DNA of 64,000 bases from Cellulomonas gelida (GTDB lineage Bacteria; Actinomycetota; Actinomycetes; Actinomycetales; Cellulomonadaceae): contig NZ_BJLQ01000003.1 in assembly GCF_006538725.1 (NCBI RefSeq), positions 208,045 to 272,044 of the forward strand, given 5' to 3'. The notes under the pieces are model-generated. The model did not search any database and had not been told where the DNA came from. It saw nothing but the letters and a program-made list of their open reading frames with translations. Of the stretch, positions 37,759 through 47,823 are shown in pieces. The stretch's first letter is position 1; the number at the start of each line of letters is the position of its first letter. Made by a program: the position numbers and the translations under genes.

Positions 37759-38355
37759 ATGTGGGACGAGGAGCTGGTGGGTGACGTTCGTCGGTGGGTC
37801 GAGTCGGGCGACTTGGACGTCGCGTGCGAACGCCTCGCCGAGAAGCTCCGCGAGACCGGCGTCGACGGGTTCACCCGGGCTGCGCGCGGAGGGTTCACCA
37901 ACTCGCCCGACGAGGTCCGGCGCTGGTTGCAGCGCTGCGCCGGGCTCCTGACGACCCTCGGCGGCGAGTACCCCGCCCTCTACACCGAGATGAACGGCTA
38001 CACCCTCAACACGGATCACTGGTCGGCGGCCCTGGAGGCGTGGTCGGCGCCGATCGACGACTTCGAGGCCTTGGACGACGGCCCGGCTGACGTCCCGCTG
38101 CACTACCGCGAGGACCTGACCCTGCGCGGCTGGGCCTCCATGCAGGGGTCCTTCGAGCGCTATGTCGGCGAGCACGCGCCCCGGTCCGCCGACGTCGAGA
38201 CCGCCACGAGCGTCGCGGAGCTGCTGGTCCACGTCGCATTCCTGCGCCTGGTCCGGGATGCGTGGCTGGCCGGTCCCATCGAGGGCATCTCGGTGCCGCT
38301 CGCGGTGACGACGCACGACTCCGAGCTCGGGATCGTTCTGCAGCCTGTGGAGTGA
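37759..38355 (+). CDS. Conserved-looking hypothetical protein
   Basis: A 198-aa soluble, largely helical, acidic protein (MWDEELVGDVRRWVESGDLD to TTHDSELGIVLQPVE). No catalytic motif, signal or membrane segment is recognised. Codon use matches neighbours, so it is a real gene. ATG 37759 is favoured because a -10 box is positioned for leaderless start; GTG 37753 is in frame and possible. It sits alone, 53 bp from the convergent tRNA-Gly. Confidence 0.7.
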   Translation: MWDEELVGDVRRWVESGDLDVACERLAEKLRETGVDGFTRAARGGFTNSPDEVRRWLQRCAGLLTTLGGEYPALYTEMNGYTLNTDHWSAALEAWSAPIDDFEALDDGPADVPLHYREDLTLRGWASMQGSFERYVGEHAPRSADVETATSVAELLVHVAFLRLVRDAWLAGPIEGISVPLAVTTHDSELGIVLQPVE

Positions 38356-38407
38356 CGCGTCGATCCCCGCGACCGGACGGCGGGGACCACGCGCGGTGGA
38401 CGGATGG

Positions 38408-38478
38408 AGCGGACGACGGGAATCGAACCCGCGTAGCCAGTTTGGAAGACTGGGGCTCTACCATTGAGCTACGTCCGC
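38408..38478 (-). tRNA. tRNA-Gly (anticodon TCC)
   Basis: A 71-nt cloverleaf on the - strand. Acceptor GCGGACG/CGTCCGC, D-arm GCTCAATGGTAGAGC, anticodon stem CCAGT/ACTGG with loop CTTCCAA (anticodon TCC), and T-arm with GGTTCGATTCC. Discriminator is U, as is usual for tRNA-Gly. CCA is not encoded. Confidence 0.96.
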
Positions 38479-38719
38479 ACGGGCCGCGAAGGCGCGGCCG
38501 GCGACGTCAGGGTACCGGCTGGTGCACGGTGTCCCGAAACCGGTGGGTCCGCGCCGGGGGCGTCCCGGCGCCTCCCGGTGATTCGTCCGCGATCCCGGCC
38601 GTGGCGTACCATCGAGGGTCGCCCGTGCGCGCCGAGAGCCTCCTGAGCCCGACGCCGCGCAGCGCCTCGCACGCCGCCGGGAAACGGCGAACCATTCCGA
38701 TCAGTTGGAGAGCATCGAA

Positions 38720-40081
38720 GTGAAGAGCGCCGTCGAGACCCTGGAGCCGACGAAGGTCAAGCTGACCGTCGAGGTGACGTACGACGAGCTCCGGCCGAGC
38801 ATCGCGCACGCCTACGAGCACATCGCGGAGCAGGTGACGGTCCCCGGCTTCCGCAAGGGCAAGGTGCCGCCGCGCATCATCGACCAGCGCGTCGGTCGTC
38901 CGGCCGTCATCGAGCACGCGGTCAACGAGGGCCTGGGCAGCTTCTACGCCGAGGCGGTCCGCGAGAACAAGCTGCGCCCGCTGGGTCAGCCCGAGGTCGA
39001 GGTCACGAAGGTGCCCGGTCTCGTCGCCGGCGAGGAGGAGGGCGAGCTGCACTTCTCCGCCGAGGTCGAGATCCGTCCCGAGATCACGGTCCCCGCGCTG
39101 TCCGAGATCGCCCTCGAGGTCGACGGCGTCGAGGTCACGGACGAGGACCTCGAGGGTCGCCTGGACGCGCTGCGCGAGCGGTTCGGCACGCTCGTGGGCA
39201 TCGACGCCCCGGCCGCGGCCGGCAACTTCGTCGTGATCGACCTCGTCGCGAAGATCGGCGACGAGGAGGTCGACTCGGTCTCCGGCGTCAGCTACCAGAT
39301 CGGCTCGGGCAACATGCTCGAGGGCCTCGACGAGGCGCTCACGGGCCTGTCGGCCGGCGAGACCACCACGTTCGAGACCGAGCTGGCCGGCGGCGAGCAC
39401 GCGGGCGAGAAGGCGCTGGTCACGGTCAACGCGACCACCGTCAAGGAGCGCCAGCTGCCCGACGCGGACGACGACTTCGCGCAGCTCGCCTCGGAGTTCG
39501 ACACGCTCGACGAGCTCAAGGAGGACCTGCGCGAGCAGGCCGCCCGCACCAAGGTCTCGAACCAGGCCGTCCAGGCCCGCGACCTGCTCGTCGAGAAGCT
39601 CGTCGCGGCCACCGAGATCCCCGTGCCGTCGGGCGTCGTCGAGGCCGAGGTGCACCGCCACCTCGAGTCCGAAGGCCGCCTCGAGGACGACGAGCACCGC
39701 GCCGAGGTGACGGAGCAGGCGCAGACCGCGCTGCGCAACCAGATCCTGCTCGACACGCTCGCCGAGCAGCTCGAGGTCAAGGTCTCGCAGCAGGAGCTCG
39801 TCGAGTACCTCGTGCAGGCCTCGCGCCAGTACGGCATGGACCCGAACACGTTCATCAAGACGCTCGACGAAGGTGGTCAGATCCCGGCGATGGTCGCCGA
39901 GGTCGCGCGCTCGAAGTCGATCGCCGTCGCGCTGCGCCAGGTCAAGGTCACCGACCCGTCGGGTACGGCCGTCGACCTGTCGGACTTCATCGGCACCGAC
40001 GCGGACGACGCGGCCGACTCGCAGGACGACGCGGCCGCGGCCGCGGCTGTCGCCGACGCGGCGGTCGACGCCACGGCCTGA
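38720..40081 (+). CDS. tig: Trigger factor
   Basis: A 453-aa ribosome-bound chaperone with peptidyl-prolyl isomerase activity. The N-terminal ribosome-binding domain has the signature GFRKGKVPPRI; the FKBP-like domain spans about 150-240 (GNFVVIDLVAKIGDEEVDSV); the rest is the helical chaperone region. It ends in an Ala/Asp-rich acidic tail. GTG 38720 gives the actinobacterial start VKSAVETLEPTKVKLTVEV and has GGAGAG upstream; a TTG at 38705 is in frame but weaker. A TACCAT -10-like box lies near 38606. It precedes clpP1 as in most bacteria. Confidence 0.97.
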   Translation: MKSAVETLEPTKVKLTVEVTYDELRPSIAHAYEHIAEQVTVPGFRKGKVPPRIIDQRVGRPAVIEHAVNEGLGSFYAEAVRENKLRPLGQPEVEVTKVPGLVAGEEEGELHFSAEVEIRPEITVPALSEIALEVDGVEVTDEDLEGRLDALRERFGTLVGIDAPAAAGNFVVIDLVAKIGDEEVDSVSGVSYQIGSGNMLEGLDEALTGLSAGETTTFETELAGGEHAGEKALVTVNATTVKERQLPDADDDFAQLASEFDTLDELKEDLREQAARTKVSNQAVQARDLLVEKLVAATEIPVPSGVVEAEVHRHLESEGRLEDDEHRAEVTEQAQTALRNQILLDTLAEQLEVKVSQQELVEYLVQASRQYGMDPNTFIKTLDEGGQIPAMVAEVARSKSIAVALRQVKVTDPSGTAVDLSDFIGTDADDAADSQDDAAAAAAVADAAVDATA

Positions 40082-40130
40082 CCGGCACACGGCCTGATCG
40101 GCTCAGCCGCTCGCGCCACCAGCACGTCGC

Positions 40131-40166
40131 AGGGCCCCGCCACCGGCTTCCGGTGTCCGGGGCCCT
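40131..40166 (+). terminator. Hairpin terminator of tig
   Basis: AGGGCCCCG (40131-40139) pairs with CGGGGCCCT (40158-40166), and inside it CACCGG pairs with CCGGTG around a CTT loop, with one internal mismatch. It lies 50 bp after the tig stop and separates tig from the clpP operon. Confidence 0.8.
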
Positions 40167-40273
40167 CGTCGTCGTCGGGGTCCGGCACGGGGCCCGGAGG
40201 CCAGGGTGACCCCTGGACTGCGCCGTCAGCGAAAACGGGCCCTGCGCGGGCCTGAGGAGGGCGGCGCGCGCGT

Positions 40274-40279
40274 TAGTGT
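40274..40279 (+). promoter_or_regulatory. -10 box of the clpP1P2 operon
   Basis: TAGTGT lies about 40 nt before the clpP1 GTG, after the tig terminator. The same hexamer precedes clpX and the EamA transporter gene. No clear -35 box is seen, so an activator may be needed. Confidence 0.45.
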
Positions 40280-40319
40280 CACAGCGACGCAAGGACCCCG
40301 CTCAGATCAAGGAGCCTTC

Positions 40320-40934
40320 GTGAACGACTTCCCGGCCATCGCCCGGGCCGACTCCCCGGGACTCGGCCTGAACGACCACATCTACAACCGGCTGCTGCGC
40401 GAGCGGATCATCTGGCTCGGCTCCGAGGTGCGCGACGAGAACGCGAACGCGATCTGCGCGCAGATGATGCTGCTCGCGGCGGAGGACCCCGACAAGGACA
40501 TCTGGCTGTACATCAACTCGCCCGGTGGCTCGATCACGGCGGGCATGGCGATCTACGACACCATGCAGTACATCAAGCCGGACGTCGCGACGATCGCGAT
40601 GGGCATGGCGGCCTCGATGGGGCAGTTCCTGCTCTCGTCGGGGGCCAAGGGCAAGCGCTACGCGACGCCCCACGCCCGCGTGATGATGCACCAGCCCTCG
40701 GGCGGCATCGGCGGCACCGCCACGGATGTGCGCATCAACGCGCAGCTGATCCTGCACATGAAGAACGTGCTCGCCGAGCTGACCGCCGCGCAGACGGGCA
40801 AGTCGCTCGAGCAGATCAACTCCGACGCGGACCGCGACCGCTGGTTCACCGCACCCGAGGCCCTCGAGTACGGCTTCATCGACCACGTCGTCGAGGCTGC
40901 GAGCTCGGTGACGGGCCGCGGCGGCACCGCCTGA
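40320..40934 (+). CDS. clpP1: ATP-dependent Clp protease proteolytic subunit 1
   Basis: A 204-aa serine peptidase that forms the Clp degradation chamber with ClpP2. The triad is Ser99 ([11 protein letters not shown]), His124 (VMMHQPSGG) and Asp173 (DADRDRWF). The handle helix and the [20 protein letters not shown] block are intact. GTG 40320 has GGAG 5 nt upstream. In actinobacteria ClpP1 and ClpP2 co-assemble with ClpX or ClpC1. It is 56 bp upstream of clpP2. Confidence 0.96.
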   Translation: MNDFPAIARADSPGLGLNDHIYNRLLRERIIWLGSEVRDENANAICAQMMLLAAEDPDKDIWLYINSPGGSITAGMAIYDTMQYIKPDVATIAMGMAASMGQFLLSSGAKGKRYATPHARVMMHQPSGGIGGTATDVRINAQLILHMKNVLAELTAAQTGKSLEQINSDADRDRWFTAPEALEYGFIDHVVEAASSVTGRGGTA

Positions 40935-40990
40935 GCTTGTTGAGCTGCGCCGGCGACGGCGTGTCGACCTTCTGACCTCGAGGAGAACCT

Positions 40991-41698
40991 GTGAGCACCG
41001 AGTCCCAGTTCATCGCCCGCGCGGGCGCGCTGGCGGGCGGCTTCGGTCGTCCGGCCGTGGCCGCGCCCTCCGCCCGTTACGTGCTGCCGCAGTTCGAGGA
41101 GCGCACGGCCTACGGCTTCAAGCGCCAGGACCCGTACACCAAGCTGTTCGAGGACCGCATCATCTTCCTCGGCGTGCAGGTGGACGACGCCTCGGCCGAC
41201 GACGTCATGGCCCAGCTCCTGGTGCTCGAGAGCACCGACCCGGACCGCGACATCACGCTGTACATCAACTCGCCCGGGGGCTCGTTCACGGCGCTCACGG
41301 CGATCTACGACACGATGCAGTACATCAAGCCGCACATCGCCACGGTCTGCCTCGGGCAGGCTGCGTCGGCCGCGGCCGTGCTGCTCGCCGCGGGGACGCC
41401 GGGCAAGCGCCTGGCACTGCCGAACGCGCGCGTCCTGATCCACCAGCCCGCGATGGAGGGTGGCGGCTACGCGCAGGCGTCCGACATCGAGATCCACGCG
41501 AACGAGCTCATCCGCATGCGGGAGTGGCTCGAGGAGACCATCGCGCACCACACGGGGCGTGACCTCGAGCTTGTGCGCCAGGACATCGAGCGCGACAAGA
41601 TCCTCACCGCGAAGCAGGCGCTCGAGTACGGCCTCGTCGACCAGGTGCTCGCGAGCCGCAAGGGCGTGCGCCCGACGGTGGTCGAGCCCACCGCCTGA
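40991..41698 (+). CDS. clpP2: ATP-dependent Clp protease proteolytic subunit 2
   Basis: A 235-aa paralogue of ClpP1 with a longer N-terminus (~45 residues before [17 protein letters not shown]). The triad is Ser126 ([11 protein letters not shown]), His151 ([11 protein letters not shown]) and Asp202 (DIERDKIL). In actinobacteria, ClpP1 and ClpP2 form a mixed two-ring particle, with ClpP2 docking the ATPase. GTG start with GAGGAGAA upstream. A strong terminator follows, so clpX has its own promoter. Confidence 0.96.
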   Translation: MSTESQFIARAGALAGGFGRPAVAAPSARYVLPQFEERTAYGFKRQDPYTKLFEDRIIFLGVQVDDASADDVMAQLLVLESTDPDRDITLYINSPGGSFTALTAIYDTMQYIKPHIATVCLGQAASAAAVLLAAGTPGKRLALPNARVLIHQPAMEGGGYAQASDIEIHANELIRMREWLEETIAHHTGRDLELVRQDIERDKILTAKQALEYGLVDQVLASRKGVRPTVVEPTA

Positions 41699-41709
41699 CC
41701 GGGCACCGC

Positions 41710-41747
41710 GACGGGCGCGCGAGGACTGTCGTCCTCGAGCGCCCGTC
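41710..41747 (+). terminator. Strong hairpin terminator between clpP2 and clpX
   Basis: GACGGGCGC-GCGAGGAC pairs with GTCCTCGA-GCGCCCGTC with a TGTC loop and a single mismatch, giving a 16-bp-plus stem 12 bp after the clpP2 stop. Confidence 0.85.
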
Positions 41748-41817
41748 GTCGTCCGACGGGGCTCAGAAGGGGCAGCGGCGGACCCGCAAAGCCGACCGTT
41801 AGCCCAGGCCCGGGCAA

Positions 41818-41831
41818 CCGAAACGTTTCGG
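41818..41831. promoter_or_regulatory. Perfect 14-bp palindrome upstream of clpX
   Basis: CCGAAACGTTTCGG reads the same on both strands and is centred on a CpG flanked by AAA/TTT. That resembles LacI-type operators. It lies about 75 bp upstream of the clpX -10 box. Confidence 0.5.
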
Positions 41832-41868
41832 GCGGGCGAATTGGCCCGGACGAGGCAGGACACGCCGC

Positions 41869-41911
41869 GACACGGGGCGGGGTACGCCTGACACGGGGCG
41901 CGGCGTAGTGT
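41869..41911 (+). promoter_or_regulatory. clpX promoter with paired direct repeats
   Basis: GACACGGGGCG occurs at 41869-41879 and 41890-41900, a spacing of 21 bp (two helical turns), directly before a TAGTGT -10 box (41906-41911). The arrangement suits tandem binding of an activator that replaces a -35 box. A 127-nt leader then runs to the clpX GTG. Confidence 0.5.
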
Positions 41912-42038
41912 CCAATGGAGGACCGGCGTCGAGGCGCCGGGTCGGCCGGGACGTCCCGGCCGGACGCAGGATCAAGCGCAGTTTCCAGGCAAGGACGCAG
42001 GCCGCTCACGGCGGCGGGGCGCGAGGAAGGGACGAGAC

Positions 42039-43304
<1,266 letters not shown>

Positions 43305-43323
43305 CGCGCTCGTCGGCGACCTA

Positions 43324-43329
43324 GGATCG
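43324..43329 (+). promoter_or_regulatory. -10 box of likely leaderless chorismate mutase mRNA
   Basis: A TAGGAT hexamer lies close before GTG 43335 in the 30-bp gap after clpX. The position is approximate by a few bases. It resembles the leaderless arrangements at 37759 and 22369. Confidence 0.4.
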
Positions 43330-43334
43330 CGTCC

Positions 43335-43685
43335 GTGACCGACCAGGACGTGCCCCACCCGCCGGTGCCCGCGACGCAGGAGCCCGCAGGCATCCCGCCC
43401 GAGCTGGCGCGCCTGCGGCACAGCATCGACAACATCGACGCCGCGCTCGTCTACCTGCTCGCCGAGCGGTTCAAGGCGACCAAGCAGGTCGGCGTCCTCA
43501 AGGCCCAGCGGGGCCTGCCGCCCTCGGACCCGGGCCGCGAGGAACGGCAGGTCAACCGCCTGCGCGAGCTCGCGCACCAGGCCGATCTCGACCCGGTCTT
43601 CGCCGAGAAGTTCCTGGAGTTCATCGTGGCCGAGGTCATCCGCCACCACGAGGCGCTCGCGCAGGACCACGGCACCGAGGCCTGA
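43335..43685 (+). CDS. Chorismate mutase (AroQ type)
   Basis: A 116-aa all-helical enzyme converting chorismate to prephenate for Phe/Tyr synthesis. Conserved positions include [20 protein letters not shown] (Arg near the N-terminal helix), [20 protein letters not shown] (Lys/Arg pair) and [11 protein letters not shown]. The short, monofunctional form is the actinobacterial AroQ, often activated by DAHP synthase. The first ~20 residues are Pro-rich and unstructured. Confidence 0.9.
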   Translation: MTDQDVPHPPVPATQEPAGIPPELARLRHSIDNIDAALVYLLAERFKATKQVGVLKAQRGLPPSDPGREERQVNRLRELAHQADLDPVFAEKFLEFIVAEVIRHHEALAQDHGTEA

Positions 43686-43703
43686 CCGCAGCGCGCGACG
43701 CTC

Positions 43704-43733
43704 GCGGCGTCGGGAGCAGCGGCGTCGGGAGCA
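43704..43733. repeat. 15-bp direct repeat, two and a half copies
   Basis: CGGCGTCGGGAGCAG occurs twice in tandem (43704-43718 and 43719-43733), followed by a diverged third partial copy. It lies 20 bp after the chorismate mutase stop. Probably slippage. Confidence 0.7.
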
Positions 43734-43886
43734 GCGGTGTCGGGTGCCCGCCTGGGGTGGCGTGGCACGCGTTCGTGCGGTTGGTTAGGAATGGTCAAGC
43801 GAGGCTCGGGCGGCGCGGCGGATCGCGCGCGTCTCCCGGGCACGCCCGCCGCAAGGTCCACGTCGTGGACCGGGGGAGGTTGCCGC

Positions 43887-45086
43887 ATGGACCTGCACTG
43901 GCTCAAGCCGCTGCTCGGCCGCACGTCGCCGTTCACCACCGTGTTCCTCGACGCGACGAGAGCCGAGTCGGCGGGGGAGTCGGAGGCGGCGGACCGGTGG
44001 CGGGCAGCGCGGCGCACGCTCGAGCGTGACGGTGCGTCCACGTCCGTGCTCGACGAGATCGAGGACCTCGTCACCGTGCCCACAGGGGTGCGTGGTCCGC
44101 ACGGGCGGGTCGTGGTTGCGGATGTCGACGGTGTCGTCGTCGACCGCGTCGTCTCCGAGCCGCCGGCGCAGACCGTCGCCGTCTACGGACCCGTCCCCGA
44201 CCTGGTGGCCGCGGTGCGGGCCGCCGACGAGGCGGTCGACCTGCTCGTCGTCGCGATCGACCGCTCGGGCGCCGACCTGACCTGGAAGTCCGCGGGTGGG
44301 GCACGCGCGGCGTCGACGCCCGACGAGCCGGCGCGGGAGAGCGTCGAGGGTGGGCACGACGACGTGCACAAGACCCGCGAGGGCGGGCTGTCGCGCCGCA
44401 GCCAGACGCGTGCCGAGGACTCCTGGGAGCGCAACGCCGAGGCGGTCGCCGCGTACCTCGACAAGAGGGTCGCCGAACGGGCGCCCGAGCTCGTCGTCCT
44501 CACGGGCGACGTGCGGGCGGTCGCGCTGGTGTGCGAGAAGACGGGCCAGCACGTGCGCGAGGTCGCCGTGGAGGTCACCGGCGGCAGCCGCGGTGAGGGC
44601 GCGAAGGCCGAGGCGTTCGCGGCGCGCGTGCGGGCCGCGGTCGACACGTTCCGCGAGCAGCGCCGGCAGCGGGTCCTCGACCGGTTCGGTCAGTCGCTCG
44701 GGCGGGGCGACGGCGCGGTGACGTCGCTCGACGACGTGGTCGAGGTCCTGCGCCGGGGTCAGGTCGCCGAGCTGGTCCTGGCGGACAGCGCGCTGGCGAG
44801 CCTGCAGGAGCGCGAGGTGCTGGTCGGTGGGCAGCCGCTCGAGCTCGCCACGAACCAGGGCGACCTCGACACGCTCGGCGTCTCCGAGGGTCGGCGCTTC
44901 CCTGCGTCCGTCGCACTCGTCCGCGCCGCGCTCGGCCAGGACGCGGGGGTGACGTTCACCGGGGACGCGACCACCGAGCTCGTCGACGGCGTCGGCGCGC
45001 TGCTGCGGTGGTCCGACGAGTCGACGCCGAGCGAGCAGCTGCTCACGCAGTCGGCGGACGCGAAGCGGGTGCGCACGATCGTCTGA
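43887..45086 (+). CDS. Bacterial eRF1-like protein (Rv2629/baeRF family)
   Basis: A 399-aa protein with the fold order of archaeal/eukaryotic release factor 1 relatives. An N-terminal beta/alpha domain (SPFTTVFLDATRAESAGESE) is followed by an RNase H-like middle domain (RSQTRAEDSWERNAEAVAAY; ELVVLTGDVRAVALVCEKT) and an L7Ae-like C-terminal domain (LDDVVEVLRRGQVAELVLAD). Mycobacterial Rv2629 is induced in hypoxia. A ribosome-rescue or hibernation role is suggested from the fold but not proved. ATG 43887 has GGGGGAGG upstream. Confidence 0.82.
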   Translation: MDLHWLKPLLGRTSPFTTVFLDATRAESAGESEAADRWRAARRTLERDGASTSVLDEIEDLVTVPTGVRGPHGRVVVADVDGVVVDRVVSEPPAQTVAVYGPVPDLVAAVRAADEAVDLLVVAIDRSGADLTWKSAGGARAASTPDEPARESVEGGHDDVHKTREGGLSRRSQTRAEDSWERNAEAVAAYLDKRVAERAPELVVLTGDVRAVALVCEKTGQHVREVAVEVTGGSRGEGAKAEAFAARVRAAVDTFREQRRQRVLDRFGQSLGRGDGAVTSLDDVVEVLRRGQVAELVLADSALASLQEREVLVGGQPLELATNQGDLDTLGVSEGRRFPASVALVRAALGQDAGVTFTGDATTELVDGVGALLRWSDESTPSEQLLTQSADAKRVRTIV

Positions 45087-45149
45087 CCGGGTGGCGACAG
45101 GGGTCGCCGGGTTGTGCACGTAGGCCGGTGCCGGTGCCAGCCGGTGCCG

Positions 45150-45743
45150 TCACCGGTCCGCGCGTGCCCGTGCCTCTTCGCGCTGGAGGCGCAGCACGAG
45201 GCGGAACAGCGCCTCGCGGGTGGGCTCGCTGAGGTCGAGGAGGTCGCATCCGTAGCGCCAGCCCCAGGTGGCCTCCTCGATGCGCAGCACGCGTGCGCGC
45301 AGGTCGACGGACCCCGCGTCGACCGGCAGCGAGAGACGCACGACGTCGCCGTGGTCGAGCGCGGTGGGGCTCGCGAACCGGATGCCGGACGCGCTGACGT
45401 CGACGACCGAGAGCCGGATCGCCTCGTTCGTCGGGACGCGCTCGAGGACCCCGATGCAGGCGGCCGAGTACGACGCGCGTGCGCACGAGCGGCGCTGGTT
45501 CTGCGCGACGAGCTCCTGCACGACCACGCTGACGTGCTCGTCGGACACCCCGCCGATCAGACCGGTGTACCGGCACTCACCCTTGACCGGGTCGAGGACG
45601 ACCGCGTGCACGACGTCGCCGATGTGCTGGTTCTCGAGAGGGGCCTGCACGCGCGCGACGAGCACGCCGGTCTCGTACTTCTCGACGAACCCGATCGTCG
45701 AGCCGTGCTTCGCCCCGACGTGGCAGACCGCCAGCTCGTGCAT
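45150..45743 (-). CDS. PilZ-domain c-di-GMP-binding protein
   Basis: A 197-aa cytoplasmic protein. An N-terminal YcgR-like domain (residues 1-80) precedes a PilZ domain with both ligand motifs intact: RxxxR as Arg85-SCA-Arg89 and DxSxxG as Asp115 to Gly120 in VVDVSASGIRF. YcgR-type proteins report c-di-GMP to motility or surface machinery. No flagellar or cyclase gene is in the window. ATG 45743 is the natural start (MHELAVCHVGAK). Confidence 0.85.
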   Translation of the reverse strand: MHELAVCHVGAKHGSTIGFVEKYETGVLVARVQAPLENQHIGDVVHAVVLDPVKGECRYTGLIGGVSDEHVSVVVQELVAQNQRRSCARASYSAACIGVLERVPTNEAIRLSVVDVSASGIRFASPTALDHGDVVRLSLPVDAGSVDLRARVLRIEEATWGWRYGCDLLDLSEPTREALFRLVLRLQREEARARADR

Positions 45744-45874
45744 CGGTGCACCTCACCCCGTCATGTCGGCGCCGCCCCCGAAACTGGTCGGCTGTCCATG
45801 TTGTACACCATGGTCGGGCAGACCTCTGACAAGGGACCTGCGACCTGGAGCGACGGCGCGTCGGTGGCGGCGGC

Positions 45875-47734
45875 CTACTCCTTTCGGGTGCCCGCCGGAC
45901 GGATGTCGACGTACAGCTCGTCGATCACGTCGGCGAAGTCCTTGAGGACGAGCGCGCGCTTGACCTTCAGCGACGGCGTCAGGTATCCGTTCCCCTCGGT
46001 GAGGTCGGTGGGCAGCACGGTGATCTTGCGGATCGACTCGGCACGCGACACCGCCTCGTTGGCGCGCGCCACGGCGCGGTCGAGGGCCTCGAGGACCGCC
46101 TCGTGGGTGCTGGCAGCCTCGACGTCCATCTGCGGCAGACCGTGGTTGGACAGCCAGCCCGGCAGCATCTCCGGGTCGAGCGTCACGAGCGCGCCGATGA
46201 ACGGCCGCTGGTCGCCCACCACGACGACCTGGCTCACGAGCGGGTGCCCGCGCAGGCGGTCCTCGAGGACCGCGGGTGCGACGTTCTTGCCGCCCGCGGT
46301 GACGATGATCTCCTTCGAGCGACCCGTGATGCGCAGGTAGCCGTCCTCGTCGAGCGTCCCGAGGTCACCCGTGCGGAACCAGCCGTCGACGAGCGCGGCC
46401 TTCGTCGCCTCCTCGTCGTGCCGGTAGCCGCGGAACACGTGCGGACCCGCGACCCAGATCTCGCCCGTGTCGTCGACGCGCAGGCGGGTGCCGTGGAACG
46501 CCGGCCCGACGGTCCCGACCTTGATGAGACCGGGCTGGTTGACGGCGGTCGGCGCGGTCGTCTCGGTGAGGCCGTAGCCCTCCAGCACGCGCACGCCGAT
46601 GCCGCGGTAGAAGTGCCCCAGGCGCTCGCCGAGGGGGGCGCCGCCCGAGATCGCGTACTCGGCGCGCCCGCCCAGCGCCGCGCGCAGCTTGGTGTGCACG
46701 AGCCGGCCCGCGAGCCGGTGCTGGCTGCGCAGCGCGGCGCTCGGGCCCTGCGGCGTGTCGAGCGCGCGCGAGTAGGTGATCGCGACCTTCGCCGCCCACC
46801 GGAAGACCCGCAGCGACAGGCCACCGCCGGCCTTCTGCTCCGCCGAGTTGTAGACCTTCTCGAACACGCGGGGGACGGCCAGGATGAACGTGGGCTGGAA
46901 CGCGGCCAGGTCGGGCAGCAGGTTGCGGGTGTCCGGCGTGTGCCCCAGCACCGCACCCGACGGTACGCACAGCACCTGGATGAAGCGCGCGAACACGTGC
47001 GCGAGCGGCATGAACAGCAGGGTGCGCGAGTGCGGCCTCGCGCAGACGTCGGTGAGTCCCTCGACGCCCAGCAGCGTGAGCGAGACGAAGTTGCCGTGCG
47101 TGAGCTCGACGCCCTTGGGCCGGCCGGTCGTGCCGGACGTGTAGATGATCGTCGCGAGGTCGTCCGGGCCGGTCAGGGCGCTGCGGCGGGCGATCTCGCC
47201 GTCGGCCACGTCGGCGCCGGCGGTGACGAGGGCGTCGAGACCGCCCGAGTCGATCACCAGCACGTCGGTCAGGCCGGGGAGGTCGTCGCGGACCTGGGCG
47301 ACCACCGCGGCGTGCGCCTCGGTCTCGACGACGACCAGCCGTGCCCCCGCATCGGCGCAGATCCACCGCACCTGCTCGGCGGACGAGGTCTCGTAGACCG
47401 GCACCCCGACCGCGCCCGCGGCCCAGATCGCGAAGTCGAGCAGCGTCCACTCGTACCGCGTGCGCGACATGATCCCGACGCGGTCGCCGGGCTGGATGCC
47501 GCGCGCGACGAGCCCCTTGGCGACCGCGGTCACCTCGGCCGCGAAGGCGCGGACCGTCACCGGGGTCCACGGTGCGCCGGGGCCGGCCGACCGCTCGATC
47601 ATCGTGCCGTCGCCGTCACGCTCGAGACGACGCGCGAGCAGGCCCGGGATGGACCGCGGGGCGTCGGCGGGAACAGGGGCGACGTCGTCCGGGTGCGAGG
47701 CGGGCCTCGAGGTCGGGTCAGGGTCTGCGGGCAT
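45875..47734 (-). CDS. Long-chain fatty acid-CoA ligase (AMP-forming)
   Basis: A 619-aa adenylate-forming enzyme that activates fatty acids to acyl-CoA. The AMP/ATP P-loop is IIYTSGTTGRPKGVELTHGN; further motifs are YGLTETTAP, GWFRTGDLGTLDEDGYLRI, and the C-terminal catalytic Lys region NGYLTPSLKVKR. ATG 47734 has GGAGAG 6 nt upstream; ATG 47755 is possible. It is 69 bp from the valS stop on the same strand. Confidence 0.93.
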   Translation of the reverse strand: MPADPDPTSRPASHPDDVAPVPADAPRSIPGLLARRLERDGDGTMIERSAGPGAPWTPVTVRAFAAEVTAVAKGLVARGIQPGDRVGIMSRTRYEWTLLDFAIWAAGAVGVPVYETSSAEQVRWICADAGARLVVVETEAHAAVVAQVRDDLPGLTDVLVIDSGGLDALVTAGADVADGEIARRSALTGPDDLATIIYTSGTTGRPKGVELTHGNFVSLTLLGVEGLTDVCARPHSRTLLFMPLAHVFARFIQVLCVPSGAVLGHTPDTRNLLPDLAAFQPTFILAVPRVFEKVYNSAEQKAGGGLSLRVFRWAAKVAITYSRALDTPQGPSAALRSQHRLAGRLVHTKLRAALGGRAEYAISGGAPLGERLGHFYRGIGVRVLEGYGLTETTAPTAVNQPGLIKVGTVGPAFHGTRLRVDDTGEIWVAGPHVFRGYRHDEEATKAALVDGWFRTGDLGTLDEDGYLRITGRSKEIIVTAGGKNVAPAVLEDRLRGHPLVSQVVVVGDQRPFIGALVTLDPEMLPGWLSNHGLPQMDVEAASTHEAVLEALDRAVARANEAVSRAESIRKITVLPTDLTEGNGYLTPSLKVKRALVLKDFADVIDELYVDIRPAGTRKE

Positions 47735-47823
47735 GGCGGTCTCTCCGTTCGGCACGCACGCGACCCTACCGCTCGGTAACCGACCGGGAGCGGGCCGGAC
47801 GGCCGCTCCCGGTCGGCCCCGTG

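Noticed and set aside
33478..38355. Genomic island or prophage
   Set aside because: No integrase, phage structural gene or attachment-site repeat; tRNA-Gly at 38408 has no partial copy nearby.
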